Assembly: GCA_002347565.1 (NCBI GenBank)
Contig: DDXR01000016.1
Location: 25,443 to 66,728 of the forward strand
From: a bacterium UBP2_UBA2255
GTDB lineage: Bacteria; Edwardsbacteria; AC1; EtOH8
Direction of reading: 5' to 3'
Length of the DNA: 41,286 nucleotides
The notes beneath the pieces are model-generated. The model saw nothing but the letters and a program-made list of their open reading frames with translations, had not been told where the DNA came from and made no database searches. This document shows positions 1 through 8,414 of this stretch, one piece after another (position 1 is the stretch's first letter; each line of letters begins with the position of its first letter). The translations under genes and the position numbers were made by a program.

Positions 1-629
1 TCCAGGTCGCGCATCTCGCCCACCATGATGATGTCGGGGTTTTGCCGCATCACGTGCTTCAGCGAGTTGGCGAAGGAGTGGGTGTCGATCCCCACCTCGC
101 GCTGGTTGACGCAGGCCCGCTTGTCCCGGTGCAGGAACTCGATCGGGTCCTCGATGGTGATGATGTGGCACGACTTGTTGTCGTTGATCAGGTCGATCAT
201 CGCGGCCAGGCTGGTGGACTTGCCGCTGCCGGTGGGGCCGGTCACCAGGATCAGGCCGCGCGGCAGCAGGCATGTCTTCTTCATCACCGGGGGCAGGCCC
301 AGCTCGTCGATGGTCTTGATGGTCAGCGGGATCACCCGCAGCACGGCGCCCACGGAGTTCTTCTGACGGAAGACGTTGACCCGGAAGCGCGACACGCCGG
401 GGATGGAGTAGGACATGTCGAGTTGGTGGGTGCGCTCAAAGCGCGCGCGGCGCTCTTCGTTGAGCACCTCGTACAGCAGGGCCTTGGTGTCGGCGGCCGC
501 CAGCACCGGCATGCCGCTGCGCACCAGCTGCCCGTGGATGCGGTACACCGGCGGCTCGTCGCTCTTGATGTGCAGGTCCGACCCCTCCTGGGACACCAGG
601 GTGCGCAGCAGTTCGTCGATTTTGGCCAT
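1..629 (-). CDS. pilT: Type IV pilus retraction ATPase PilT (C-terminus cut by window edge)
   Basis: Hexameric secretion-type ATPase of the PilT/GspE superfamily that depolymerises the type IV pilus for twitching motility, acting at the cytoplasmic face of the inner membrane. The 209 visible codons cover the PAS-like N-terminal domain (opening MAKIDELL and then GSDLHI, typical of PilT) and the start of the RecA-like domain. They include Walker A GPTGSGKST (about 131-139), the Asp box ITIEDPIEF (about 157-165) and the beginning of Walker B (IIMVGEMRDL, near 200-209). The His box and C-terminal helices lie beyond base 1. An in-frame ATG eight codons upstream (base 653) is an alternative start. 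Base 629 is preferred because MAKIDELL is the usual family start, although neither start has a strong ribosome site. Family certain; PilT is favoured over PilU or PilB from the short N-terminal domain. Confidence 0.93.
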   Translation of the reverse strand, partial: MAKIDELLRTLVSQEGSDLHIKSDEPPVYRIHGQLVRSGMPVLAAADTKALLYEVLNEERRARFERTHQLDMSYSIPGVSRFRVNVFRQKNSVGAVLRVIPLTIKTIDELGLPPVMKKTCLLPRGLILVTGPTGSGKSTSLAAMIDLINDNKSCHIITIEDPIEFLHRDKRACVNQREVGIDTHSFANSLKHVMRQNPDIIMVGEMRDL

Positions 630-765
630 CGCGCTCGAAATGATTGAACGCATTAGTTTAGCAAACGAACGGGGCAATGTCAAGCGAAACCGGGGCGCCG
701 GGGTCCGGGAAATTGTCACCGCCCGGCGGTATGCTGGCGGCGAACCAGTTAGAAAGGAATGAACG

Positions 766-1041
766 ATGGCCATCCCGACAACCGCGCCCGCCGCGCGGCC
801 CTGTTTCCCGCCGCAGGCCCCGCTGCCGGCCGCGGCGGCCGTTCCCCGGCGCTTCACCGTGCAGGTGTCGCCGCAGGTCTACGTCGACCTGCCGCTGCCG
901 ACGGGGCTGGACGCCGCCGGGGCCGAACGCTACGTGCGGGCCTACGCCCTGTCTCGCGGGCACGACTGCCGCCTGGAACGGCTGGGCGCCGGCCGCGTCT
1001 ACTGCCTGTCGGACGGCGCGCGGTTCGAGGCGTTCCGCTGA
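766..1041 (+). CDS. Small hypothetical protein (91 aa)
   Basis: Unrecognised 91-residue protein. It has a Pro/Ala-rich, probably disordered N-terminus (residues 1-27), then a compact region of about 60 residues with a V-x-V-x-P-x-V-Y-V-D-L-P-L-P stretch and two cysteines. There is no membrane segment or signal peptide. A good ribosome site (AGAAAGGA at about 751-758) precedes the ATG, so translation is likely. It stands alone between the divergent pilT and the promoter of the next glycosyltransferase. The composition would suit a small beta-rich domain, but no function can be assigned. A chance ORF is possible in such GC-rich DNA. Confidence 0.6.
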   Translation: MAIPTTAPAARPCFPPQAPLPAAAAVPRRFTVQVSPQVYVDLPLPTGLDAAGAERYVRAYALSRGHDCRLERLGAGRVYCLSDGARFEAFR

Positions 1042-1062
1042 CGGGCCGGCGGCGCTTTTCTG

Positions 1063-1091
1063 TTGACCGGCCCGGTGCCCTGTGGTATAGT
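1063..1091 (+). promoter_or_regulatory. Sigma70-type promoter of the GT4 gene; near-leaderless
   Basis: TTGACC (1063-1068), 17-base spacer, TATAGT (1086-1091), with TGTGG directly before the -10 box. Only 8 bases separate the -10 box from the ATG at 1100, so transcription would start at or within about 2 bases of the start codon. There is no ribosome site between them, which is consistent with a leaderless mRNA. Confidence 0.7.
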
Positions 1092-1099
1092 TATCCGCC

Positions 1100-2257
1100 A
1101 TGAACGACAGCAGACCGCGCGTCGCCATCGTCAACGACCAGCCGCGCTCCAGCGGCACCGGCACCTACGCCTGGCACCTGGCCGGGCTGCTGGCCCGCTC
1201 CCCGGAGGTCGTCGCCGACCACATCTTTCTTGATTATCCGGGCGGCCGCATCCTCCGGAACCCGGGGACGCCGGATCAGTCCGTGCTTGCATCGGTGGGC
1301 CGCGTGCCGCTGGCCGACAGCCGGCCCTGGTTCTGGCGGAGAGCGATGCGCCATGTTCGCGGGTACGACATCGTCCATTTCACCAGCCAGAACATGTCCT
1401 TTCTGTGCGGGGCGGCGCCGGCCGGGTCGGTCGTCACCTGCCTGGACGTCATCCCGCTGGTAGAGCCGGAAGGGCTGTTCGAGCGGTACTGGCGCGGGTA
1501 CCTGTACTCGGGCCTGCGCCGCGCCGGCCGGATCATCGCCATCTCCGAGGCAACCAAGCGGGACGTGATGCGGCTGTTCGGTGTGCCCGGGGACAGGATC
1601 GCCGTGGTCCCCCTCGGCGTCGACGCCGACTACCGGCCGCGCGACCAGGTTACGGCGCGGGAGCGGCTGGGCCTGCCCCGGGACAGGAAGATCGTTCTCC
1701 ACGTCGGCACTGCCGCCGCGCGCAAGCGGGTTCCGCTGCTGCTGGAGGCGTTCGCCGCGTCGCGGTCGTGCCGTGATGCCCTGCTGGTGCGGATCGGCCA
1801 GGCCCCGGCCGGACACCGGGCGCTGGCGCAGCGGCTGGGGATAGGAGAACGGGTGCTGTTCCTGGAGAACGTCCCGGGCGAGACGCTGCCGCAGTACTAC
1901 AGCGCGGCCGACTTGTTCGTCTTCCCGTCGCGGTACGAGGGATTCGGCCTGCCGCCGCTGGAGGCCATGGCCTCGGGCTGCCCGGTGATCGCGGCCGACA
2001 ACTCCTCGATCCCGGAGGTGATGGGCGACGCTGCAGTGCTGGTCGCATCGGACGATCCGCAAACGTGGGCGGACGAGATCGACCGCGTGCTGGGCGACCG
2101 CACGGTGTCCGACACCATGGCCCGCCGGGGACTGGCGCGGGCCGCGGCGTTCACTTGGCTGCGGACGGCGGAGAGGACGGTGGAGGAGTACCGGTCGGCG
2201 GTGCTGGGAAAAAGAAAATCCCGCTTGACAAGCTCGGGCGCCGGGTGTAGAATGTGA
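1100..2257 (+). CDS. GT4-family glycosyltransferase
   Basis: Retaining glycosyltransferase with two Rossmann (GT-B) domains that transfers a sugar from a nucleotide-sugar to a growing cell-surface glycan in the cytoplasm. The N-terminal acceptor domain has a glycine-rich loop (SSGTGTYAWHLAGLL, 18-32). The C-terminal donor domain starts near HVGTAAARKR (201-210) and carries the E-x7-E motif (EGFGLPPLE, E280 and E288), followed by SGCPVIAADNSSIPEV. At 385 residues the length is normal for the family. It is the first gene of the glycan region and has its own promoter; its 3' end contains the promoter of the following secreted-protein gene. Donor and acceptor cannot be deduced; mannosyl- and glucosyltransferases look alike here. 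Confidence 0.9.
   Translation: MNDSRPRVAIVNDQPRSSGTGTYAWHLAGLLARSPEVVADHIFLDYPGGRILRNPGTPDQSVLASVGRVPLADSRPWFWRRAMRHVRGYDIVHFTSQNMSFLCGAAPAGSVVTCLDVIPLVEPEGLFERYWRGYLYSGLRRAGRIIAISEATKRDVMRLFGVPGDRIAVVPLGVDADYRPRDQVTARERLGLPRDRKIVLHVGTAAARKRVPLLLEAFAASRSCRDALLVRIGQAPAGHRALAQRLGIGERVLFLENVPGETLPQYYSAADLFVFPSRYEGFGLPPLEAMASGCPVIAADNSSIPEVMGDAAVLVASDDPQTWADEIDRVLGDRTVSDTMARRGLARAAAFTWLRTAERTVEEYRSAVLGKRKSRLTSSGAGCRM
2225..2253 (+). promoter_or_regulatory. Promoter of the VCBS-repeat protein gene
   Basis: TTGACA (2225-2230), 17-base spacer ending in GTG, TAGAAT (2248-2253). It lies inside the last codons of the upstream glycosyltransferase. The expected start near 2260 falls at the base of the leader hairpin that follows. 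Confidence 0.75.
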
Positions 2258-2260
2258 GTT

Positions 2261-2291
2261 GGCGGCGTTCCCGATGGATCGGGCGCTCGCC
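2261..2291 (+). promoter_or_regulatory. Stem-loop at the 5' end of the VCBS gene leader
   Basis: GGCG-GCG-TT-CCCGA / TGGA loop / TCGGG-CGC-T-CGCC folds into a GC-rich hairpin with small bulges. It begins at the predicted transcription start and ends before the ribosome site AAGGAG (about 2310-2315). There is no U-tract, so it is not a terminator; it may protect the 5' end of the message. Seen by eye only. Confidence 0.4.
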
Positions 2292-2321
2292 GGAGAACCA
2301 TTTATCGGGAAGGAGCCAATC

Positions 2322-4214
2322 ATGCGTGGCACAATGTCAGCCTGTACCACGGCTGCTTTGGCGGTCGTGTGCGGCGTGGCGCTGGCCGGCACCTGGCGCG
2401 AGTCCAGCGTAACTGACTTTGTCGACGGCACGTACAACGCCAACGTGTTCGCCTCGGCCGAGGGCAGCGACAACGGGACCGTCAAGACATCCCCTGGCGT
2501 GACCTACGATCTGAATAAGGACAGTTGGCCCGATATCGTAATATCCAACATGCAGGGGCCGGCGTCGTATATCTACTGGGGTTCCTCCGCCGGCTATGAC
2601 AGCACCAACCGCACACTGCTCCCAACGGACGGCGCGACGGGCAACTCCATCGATGACCTCGATCGTGACGGTCACCTCGACATCGTGTTCAGTATTTTCA
2701 ACGGGGCTTCGTCGGTCATATACTGGGGCAGCCAAACCGGATTCCATGCGAATGATACAACGCGACTCCCTTCCAACGGTGCCCACGGCAACTATATTTG
2801 CGATCTGAACCACGACGGACGTCTCGACATTATCATTGCCAACTGGTTCGGTAACGAATCGTATATATATTGGGGCGGACCCCATGGACAATACTTGGGA
2901 ACCCGTCGGACCGCGTTACCGACATCGCAGGCCTACGACGTGGCCGTGGCCGACCTGAACAAAGACGGCAGGCTGGATATCGTATTCGGCAACGGCTGGG
3001 ATCCATCCCACCAGTCGTACATTTACTGGGGCCAGGGAACGGACTCGATCTACTACAGCACCGCCTCGCGCGATGAGTTGACGGCAGGCCACGCCGAGGG
3101 TGTGTCGATTGGCAAATTGAACAATGACGGCTGGCTGGACATCGTCTTCAGCAACAACGGCGACGCCTATGCTGACAATTCGTACATATACTGGGGCAGC
3201 GCCGTCGGTTTCTCGGACAGCAACCGCACCGCGCTGCCATCGTTGGGCGCCCGTGGTAACAGTATCGTGGATATCGATCGCGACGGCCATTCCGATGTTG
3301 TCATCGCTAACTGGTTCGACGGCGCCACCCACGACATCCCATCGTACATCTACTGGGGGCCGGATTTCTCCATCACTGGGCGGACAGAGTTGCCGGGCCA
3401 TGGTGCAGTTGGGACGCTAGTCGGTAAGTTTCTAAAAACCGGCCCAGATATCCAACTGCTGTTAACCAATGGTATCCAGGGGCCCGGTTTCTATGGAACC
3501 AGCGTCAACGCTTTCACTTACTTGTTCAATATCACCAATGAACGAGTAGTGACGCTGGTCGACTCGGTGCCATCGGTCTACGCCCACCTGTCCACTAAGG
3601 ACAACGGCAACGTCCATAATCGTGGATGCACCGAAGAATACATGTCATCTGTTTTCGGCGACGGCGGGATCGACTACTCTTGGGGTGCTTGCAGCTGGTC
3701 GGCCCAGGTGCCTGCCGGTGCGGCGTTGGAGGTCGCGGTACGCAGCGGAAACACTACCGAACCGGACGACGGCAGCTGGAACGATTGGATGATCGTAGCC
3801 GCTTCGGGCGCCGGTGCCGGCTCGTCGTCGGCGAAGTATGCGCAGTACCGGCTCAGGTTGATCGCCAACGAATTCCTGGAATCCCCGGTGGTCGACGAGA
3901 TCTCGCTCGACCACACCGAGCTGGGCGTGGCCGGCGTCCCGGCGGAAGCCGTCGGGCACTGCAGCTTCACATGCCGGAAGCGGGGCCGGGCGGTGGTGAT
4001 GGAGTACATGTTACCGGCGGCGGGTATGGTGACCGTATCTGTATTTAACATTCTGGGGCAATGCGTTGCCACGCCGGTACGAGGGTACTATTCCGCCGGA
4101 CAGCATGCCGTCGAATGGAACGTCCCGGCCAGTCGGCTGGCATCGGGGGCATTTATCGTTCAGGCATACTTGGCGGGCGAGGCTTTCACCCGGCGGCTGG
4201 TGGTCGTCCGGTAA
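2322..4214 (+). CDS. Secreted VCBS/FG-GAP repeat protein with C-terminal sorting-type domain
   Basis: A 630-residue exported protein. The ATG at 2322 is chosen because GGAAGGAG lies just upstream and it opens a signal peptide (MRGTMSACTT, hydrophobic core, cleavage after ALA at about residue 22); in-frame upstream codons lack both. The first two thirds hold six FG-GAP/VCBS-like blades, each with a D-x-D-x-D-G-x-x-D-I/V Ca-binding-like loop (DLNKDSWPDIV, DLDRDGHLDIV, DLNHDGRLDII and so on) followed by SYIYWG. They form a presumed beta-propeller. A linker domain follows, and the last 75 residues resemble the FlgD-Ig/type-A sorting domain (VSVFNILGQCV ... GAFIVQAYLAGEAFTRRLVVVR). Base composition is less GC-rich than the neighbours. 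It is likely a surface-exposed adhesin or structural protein; its ligand is unknown. Confidence 0.85.
   Translation: MRGTMSACTTAALAVVCGVALAGTWRESSVTDFVDGTYNANVFASAEGSDNGTVKTSPGVTYDLNKDSWPDIVISNMQGPASYIYWGSSAGYDSTNRTLLPTDGATGNSIDDLDRDGHLDIVFSIFNGASSVIYWGSQTGFHANDTTRLPSNGAHGNYICDLNHDGRLDIIIANWFGNESYIYWGGPHGQYLGTRRTALPTSQAYDVAVADLNKDGRLDIVFGNGWDPSHQSYIYWGQGTDSIYYSTASRDELTAGHAEGVSIGKLNNDGWLDIVFSNNGDAYADNSYIYWGSAVGFSDSNRTALPSLGARGNSIVDIDRDGHSDVVIANWFDGATHDIPSYIYWGPDFSITGRTELPGHGAVGTLVGKFLKTGPDIQLLLTNGIQGPGFYGTSVNAFTYLFNITNERVVTLVDSVPSVYAHLSTKDNGNVHNRGCTEEYMSSVFGDGGIDYSWGACSWSAQVPAGAALEVAVRSGNTTEPDDGSWNDWMIVAASGAGAGSSSAKYAQYRLRLIANEFLESPVVDEISLDHTELGVAGVPAEAVGHCSFTCRKRGRAVVMEYMLPAAGMVTVSVFNILGQCVATPVRGYYSAGQHAVEWNVPASRLASGAFIVQAYLAGEAFTRRLVVVR
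2565..3358 (+). repeat. Six intragenic repeats encoding SYIYWG propeller blades
   Basis: The motif TCGTAYATNTAYTGGGG, or a close variant, starts at 2565, 2712, 2859, 3015, 3180 and 3342. The spacings of 147, 147, 156, 165 and 162 bases are all multiples of three. Each marks the end of one propeller blade. Synonymous third positions differ between copies, so the array is old or has diverged. Confidence 0.85.
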
Positions 4215-4272
4215 CGACGGGAGCGTGCGGTCGCGCCGGGCGCGGCGCGGCCGGGACGGCACCGCGCCCCGG

Positions 4273-4300
4273 GCATGCGGCCTTCGGCCGCATGCTTTTT
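4273..4300 (+). terminator. Rho-independent terminator after the VCBS gene
   Basis: Perfect 10-base-pair stem GCATGCGGCC / GGCCGCATGC with a TTC loop, followed by TTTTT. Only two bases separate the T-run from the -35 box of the next promoter, so the two units are cleanly isolated. Confidence 0.9.
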
Positions 4301-4302
4301 CA

Positions 4303-4331
4303 TTGACCACCGTGGTGATGTGTGGTATATT
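4303..4331 (+). promoter_or_regulatory. Promoter of the methyltransferase-flippase-YfhO operon
   Basis: TTGACC (4303-4308), 17-base spacer ending TGTGG, TATATT (4326-4331). It shares the TTGACC and TGTGGTATA words with the promoter at 1063. Here a leader of about 33 bases with a GGAG ribosome site precedes the ATG. Confidence 0.8.
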
Positions 4332-4370
4332 TAATAACTTCCCCCGCTACCACAGCGCCGCGGAGCAATC

Positions 4371-4985
4371 ATGTCGCATCCACAGTGGGACGCCGTCTAC
4401 AAGGAGCGGGTCGAGATCGGCGAACTGATCGACCACGTCTACTCCCATAAGGCCTACCTCACGGAGATCATCGGGCGGTCCCCGCGGTCCGTGCTGGAGG
4501 TCGGTGTCGGCGGCGGGTCGACCTCGATCTTCCTGACGTACCTCGGCATCAAGGTCACCGCCATCGACAACAATGCCAGCGTGATCAAATCAGCGGCCAG
4601 GAACAACGCCCGGCTGGGCGGGAAGTTGGAATTCCGCGAGGCCGACGCCTTCCGGCTGCCCTACCCGAACGACAGCTTCGACCTGATCTGCCACCAGGGC
4701 TTCTTCGAGCACTTCGAGGACGGGGACATCCGGTCGCTGGCCCGCGAGCAACTGCGCGTGGCGCCGGCCGTCGTGTTCAGCGTCCCCACCAGGTACTACT
4801 TGTCGCGGGCCCTGGGGGAGCGGCTGCTGACCAAGCGGCGGTGGGAGGCGATCGTGTCTCCATTCAGGATCGGCGCCAGCTTCTACTACGGCCGGCCCCG
4901 CCCCGACGGTGTCCGCAAGCGCCTGCTGACGGCGGCCGGCTGGCGCGACATCTACTACTGCTGCGTGCTGACCCGCGATGCCTGA
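4371..4985 (+). CDS. Class I SAM-dependent methyltransferase
   Basis: Soluble Rossmann-fold methyltransferase of 204 residues, methyltransferase-11-like. Motif I is VLEVGVGGGS (41-50), the acidic residue ending strand 2 is in TAIDNNAS (D66), and a FREADAFRLP segment fits the adenine-binding acidic loop. The motif IV region is SFDLICHQGFFEHFED. The start at 4371 has GGAG a short distance upstream. It is the first gene of a three-gene unit, and its last 8 bases overlap the flippase-like gene. The setting suggests methylation of a glycan or lipid-linked intermediate, but the substrate is inference; small-molecule methylation cannot be excluded. Confidence 0.82.
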   Translation: MSHPQWDAVYKERVEIGELIDHVYSHKAYLTEIIGRSPRSVLEVGVGGGSTSIFLTYLGIKVTAIDNNASVIKSAARNNARLGGKLEFREADAFRLPYPNDSFDLICHQGFFEHFEDGDIRSLAREQLRVAPAVVFSVPTRYYLSRALGERLLTKRRWEAIVSPFRIGASFYYGRPRPDGVRKRLLTAAGWRDIYYCCVLTRDA

Positions 4986-5922
4986 CCCGGCGGCGGCCGT
5001 CCGGCGGCTGGCCAAGGTCGCACTGGCGACGGCGATCGTTGCCGGCATCGGCTACTTCCTCGCCAAGACGCTGGTCGGTAACTGGGGGGCGATCGACGCG
5101 GCCCGCCGATCCGCCCAGTACCGGTGGGTCCTGGCGGCGTACCTGCCGCTGGCGGCCTCGTTCGCTATCGGCGTCTCGGCATGGCAACACATCATGTCGA
5201 TGCTGGGCGCGCGCCTGTCCTGGGGCCGCTGCTTCTGGACGATCTCGGGCTCACACCTGGCGAAGTTCATCCCCGGCCACGTGCTGGCGCTGGGCGGCAG
5301 GATCTGGCTGTGCGGCCGGGAGGGGGTCCCCACCGCCGTTTCCACGACCGGCGTGGTGCTGGAAATGCTGGCGCAGCTGGCGGCGTCGGCCCTGGTGTTC
5401 ATTTGTTACGCCATGTTCCCGGGGCACAGCGTCAATGCGCTGTACGGGCTGATCGGCGTCGCGCTGGCCGCGGCGCTGGCCGCTACGGCGCATCCGTCGG
5501 TGCTGCGACGGGTCTGGCACCTGGTCCCTCGCTACGGCAAGGCCAGCGCCGGGTATCTTACCTACCGCTACCGGGCCGTGCTGGCCCTGGTCGGCCTCTA
5601 TGTCCTGGCCTGGGCGCTGCAGGGGCTGGGGGTGTACCTGCTGGCGCGGTCGCTGTGCCCGGGCCTCGGCGTGGCGGCGGCGGTCCCAGTGATCGGCGCG
5701 TACGGCGGCGCCTACGCTCTCGGGTTCCTCAGCTTTGTCACGCCGGGCGGCCTGGGCGTCCGCGAAGGAGCCCTGAGCTATCTGCTGTCGAGCTACCTGC
5801 CGCTGCCGGCCGCGATCCTGGTGGCTGTGCTGTCCCGGCTGTGGTTCACCTCGTTCGACATCGTGATGACGATCGCATCATTGAGATTCAGCAACACCGG
5901 AGCGCCCCATGGCCAAGCATAG
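4978..5922 (+). CDS. LPG-synthase-TM / AglD-type integral membrane flippase
   Basis: A 314-residue polytopic inner-membrane protein with about seven to eight hydrophobic helices. It carries the hallmark of the LPG_synthase_TM (UPF0104) family: the segment TPGGLGVREG (255-264) after GAYALGFLSF, plus an N-terminal KFIPGHVLALGGR loop. Members include the flippase half of MprF and AglD-like proteins, usually adjacent to glycosyltransferases and thought to move or use lipid-linked substrates. The ATG overlaps the methyltransferase stop region by 8 bases and its 3' end overlaps the YfhO-like gene by 14 bases, indicating translational coupling. Exact substrate unknown. Confidence 0.85.
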   Translation: MPDPAAAVRRLAKVALATAIVAGIGYFLAKTLVGNWGAIDAARRSAQYRWVLAAYLPLAASFAIGVSAWQHIMSMLGARLSWGRCFWTISGSHLAKFIPGHVLALGGRIWLCGREGVPTAVSTTGVVLEMLAQLAASALVFICYAMFPGHSVNALYGLIGVALAAALAATAHPSVLRRVWHLVPRYGKASAGYLTYRYRAVLALVGLYVLAWALQGLGVYLLARSLCPGLGVAAAVPVIGAYGGAYALGFLSFVTPGGLGVREGALSYLLSSYLPLPAAILVAVLSRLWFTSFDIVMTIASLRFSNTGAPHGQA

Positions 5923-8371
5923 GAAACAACGCCCCGCGGCCCCCCTTGAACCGGACCGCCGGATCGACCCGCGGTCCGTCTTCGATTGCCCCTGGCTGAC
6001 GCTGGCGATCATGATGGCGCTGGCGGTGGTGCTGTACCACCGGGCGCTCTCGCCGTCCGCCATGCTGTTCGGGACGGATTTCAACTCCGGCGCCTACATG
6101 ACGTACCGCTACATCGCCGACGCCATCGTCCGGTACGGCTCGTTCCCCTTGTGGGACTGCCGGGTCTACGGCGGCGCGCCGATGATCGATGCCGTGACGT
6201 ACGGCCACTCGCTCTATCCGCTCTCGACGCTCTCTCCATTCCTGTACCGGACGGGTGTAGATCCGGCTTACCTCAACGCACTCTATTACTTTGTCCATAC
6301 GCTGCTGGCCGGGTTCGGCACCTACCTGTTCCTGCGGGATCGGGGGATCTCCGGCGCCGCGGCGTTCGTCGCCGGGGTCGCCTACATGTTCACCGGGTCG
6401 GTGGTCAGCCTGATCTACGCCGCCCACGACGCCAAGATCATCGTTTCGGCCCTGCTGCCGTGGCTGCTGCTGTTCATCGGCAGGACGGTTGAGACGCGGA
6501 AACTGCTGTGGGCGCTGTGCGGCGGATTGACGATCGGCCTGGCGCTGATGTCGCCCCATGTCCAGATGTCGTACTACCTGCTGTTGGCGGGGCTGCTCTA
6601 CGCGGCGGGGCTGGCCTACGCCAGGTTGGGGCGCGAGCGCCGGTGGCGGTCGGCCGCCGGCATCGCCGGCCTGGGGGCGGTGATGCTCGCGGCCGGGTTC
6701 GCCATCTACGCGGTGCAGGCGCTGACCTTGCGGGACTACATGAAGTTCTCGCCCCGGGGCGAGGACAAGGGGTACGGCTACGCCACATCCTACTCGATGC
6801 CGCCCGAGGAGATCGTCAACACGGTCTGGCCCGAGTTCTCGGGCCTGCTGGACGCCGACTCCGACGAGCGCCCCACCCGCTGGTACTGGGGCCGGCGCGA
6901 TCTCAAGCTTCACACCGAGTTCGCGGGGGTGCTGCCGGTCCTGCTGGCGGTGCTGGGTGCGGCCTGCAGCCGCCGCCGGCGGCTCAAGCTGTTTTTCTGC
7001 GGGCTGGGGGCGTTCGCCCTGGTGGTGGCCTTCGGCGGGTTCACGCCGCTCTACCGACTGGTCTACCACTTGATCCCGGGCATGTCCAAGTTCCGGGGCC
7101 CGGCGATGATCTTCAACATCGCCGCATTCTCCCTGGCGGGGCTGGCGGCGCTGGGTGTCGACGCGCTGGTCAGGGGCGATCACGGCAGGAAGCTGGGGGC
7201 CTGGCTGGCCGCGGCGGTCGCCGTACTGCTGGCGTTCGGCGCCGTGTTCTCGCTGGCCCGGGACGGCATCACCGGCCTGCTGGAGGCGTTCGCGGCGCGG
7301 GGCTGGGGCGCCCAGGCGCTGTGGAACAGCTACCCCGAAATGGTCCGGGGGTTCTGGATCGCGTTCGCGGCGCTGGCCGCGGGCTCGCTGCTGCTGTGGC
7401 TGCTGGCAAAGCGAAAGATGCCCCTGCCCTGGTGGACGGCGGCCGCCGCGGTGCTGGTGTTCCTGGAGCTGTGGCGGGTGGATGCGCGTTTCCTGAAGCT
7501 GGTGGATCCGCCGGCCCGGTACTTCGCCAAGGACGAGATCGCCTCGGCCTTGGAGCGGGACCCGTCGCTCCACCGCGTCTGGCCGCTGCAAGTCCATCAG
7601 CAGGGGAACTACCTGACGCTGTTCGGCGTCCAGACGGTCGGCGGCGAGCACCCCAGCCCCCTGAAACGCTACTGCGAATTCGTCGGCATCAGCCCGCAGC
7701 GGATACTGCCCGACTTCCACAACCTGATCCAGCATCCGCAGTTCATGCGCCTGCTGGGCGTCAAATACCTGCTGATGCGCTCGCCGGTCGTCCATCCAGA
7801 CTTCGTGCTGCACGATTCCTGCTACGGCGGGCAGGTGAAGATCTACCGCAACACCCGGGCCCTGCCCCGGGCCTGGCTGGCCGGAAGTTACGAGGTCGTC
7901 GCCGGGGATCAGCAGATCCTGGCCCGTATGCAGCGGCCGGACTTCGACCCAGCCCGGACGGTGATTCTTGAACAGGCGCCGGCCGGAGTCGTCCCGCAAC
8001 CGACCGCCGCCGGGACGGCCGCGATCACCCGCTACACGCCCAACGAAGTCAGCGTCGCCGTGACGGCCAGCGCGCCGGCGCTGCTCGTGGTGAGCGACAA
8101 CCACTATCCTGCCTGGCGCGCCTTCGTCGACGGCGAACCGGCCGAGTGCCTGCGGGCGGACTATGCCTTCCGGGCGGTGGCGGTTCCGGCGGGGAAGCAC
8201 ACCGTCGAATTCATGTACCGATCGGGCATCTATCAAACCGGCAGGGCCGTCAGCTTGGCCTCGCTGCTGCTGACCCTCGCAGGGATCGCCGTTCTGGGCG
8301 GCCGGGAGTTCGCCAACCGCAACGGATCGATAGCCCGCCAACGGGCCGTGACCCCGGCCGGCAGCGAATAG
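5909..8371 (+). CDS. YfhO-family multi-spanning membrane protein (GT-C-like)
   Basis: An 820-residue membrane protein with a short basic N-terminus, a first helix at about 28-46, and a loop with acidic residues (FGTDFNSGAYMTYRY). About a dozen helices follow to about residue 520, then a periplasmic region ending in a beta-rich domain (DNHYPAWRAFVDGEPAECLRADYAFRAV) and a last helix. This order is characteristic of Bacillus YfhO and related proteins, which are implicated in glycosylation of lipoteichoic acid or other surface polymers with polyprenyl-phosphate sugars. It ends the operon; the hairpin at 8372-8401 follows. Family confident; sugar and acceptor unknown. Confidence 0.85.
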   Translation: MAKHRKQRPAAPLEPDRRIDPRSVFDCPWLTLAIMMALAVVLYHRALSPSAMLFGTDFNSGAYMTYRYIADAIVRYGSFPLWDCRVYGGAPMIDAVTYGHSLYPLSTLSPFLYRTGVDPAYLNALYYFVHTLLAGFGTYLFLRDRGISGAAAFVAGVAYMFTGSVVSLIYAAHDAKIIVSALLPWLLLFIGRTVETRKLLWALCGGLTIGLALMSPHVQMSYYLLLAGLLYAAGLAYARLGRERRWRSAAGIAGLGAVMLAAGFAIYAVQALTLRDYMKFSPRGEDKGYGYATSYSMPPEEIVNTVWPEFSGLLDADSDERPTRWYWGRRDLKLHTEFAGVLPVLLAVLGAACSRRRRLKLFFCGLGAFALVVAFGGFTPLYRLVYHLIPGMSKFRGPAMIFNIAAFSLAGLAALGVDALVRGDHGRKLGAWLAAAVAVLLAFGAVFSLARDGITGLLEAFAARGWGAQALWNSYPEMVRGFWIAFAALAAGSLLLWLLAKRKMPLPWWTAAAAVLVFLELWRVDARFLKLVDPPARYFAKDEIASALERDPSLHRVWPLQVHQQGNYLTLFGVQTVGGEHPSPLKRYCEFVGISPQRILPDFHNLIQHPQFMRLLGVKYLLMRSPVVHPDFVLHDSCYGGQVKIYRNTRALPRAWLAGSYEVVAGDQQILARMQRPDFDPARTVILEQAPAGVVPQPTAAGTAAITRYTPNEVSVAVTASAPALLVVSDNHYPAWRAFVDGEPAECLRADYAFRAVAVPAGKHTVEFMYRSGIYQTGRAVSLASLLLTLAGIAVLGGREFANRNGSIARQRAVTPAGSE

Positions 8372-8401
8372 AAAACCGCCCCGCAACGGATGCGGGGCGG
8401 T
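8372..8401 (-). terminator. Terminator of the tRNA-Leu gene (leftward)
   Basis: Read on the minus strand: ACCGCCCCGC / ATCCGTT loop / GCGGGGCGGT followed by TTTTC. The 10-base-pair stem sits between the 3' ends of the converging tRNA and YfhO-like genes. It is probably effective for the tRNA and may also slow the rightward operon, although there is no T-run on the plus strand. Confidence 0.8.
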
Positions 8402-8414
8402 CCTGTCTGGCCGA

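Noticed and set aside
42..647. Plus-strand frame of 201 codons at the left edge
   Set aside because: Antisense to pilT, whose Walker A and Asp-box motifs are clear on the other strand.
713..735. Promoter-like TTGTCA and TATGCT ahead of the 91-residue gene
   Set aside because: Spacing is only 11 bases, too short for a sigma70 promoter.
1035..1060. Terminator after the 91-residue gene
   Set aside because: Only a short imperfect CCGC/GCGG stem with a long loop before CTTTTC; not convincing.
4066..4428. Plus-strand frame running through a terminator and promoter
   Set aside because: Covers the end of the VCBS gene, a perfect terminator and the next promoter; no ribosome site.
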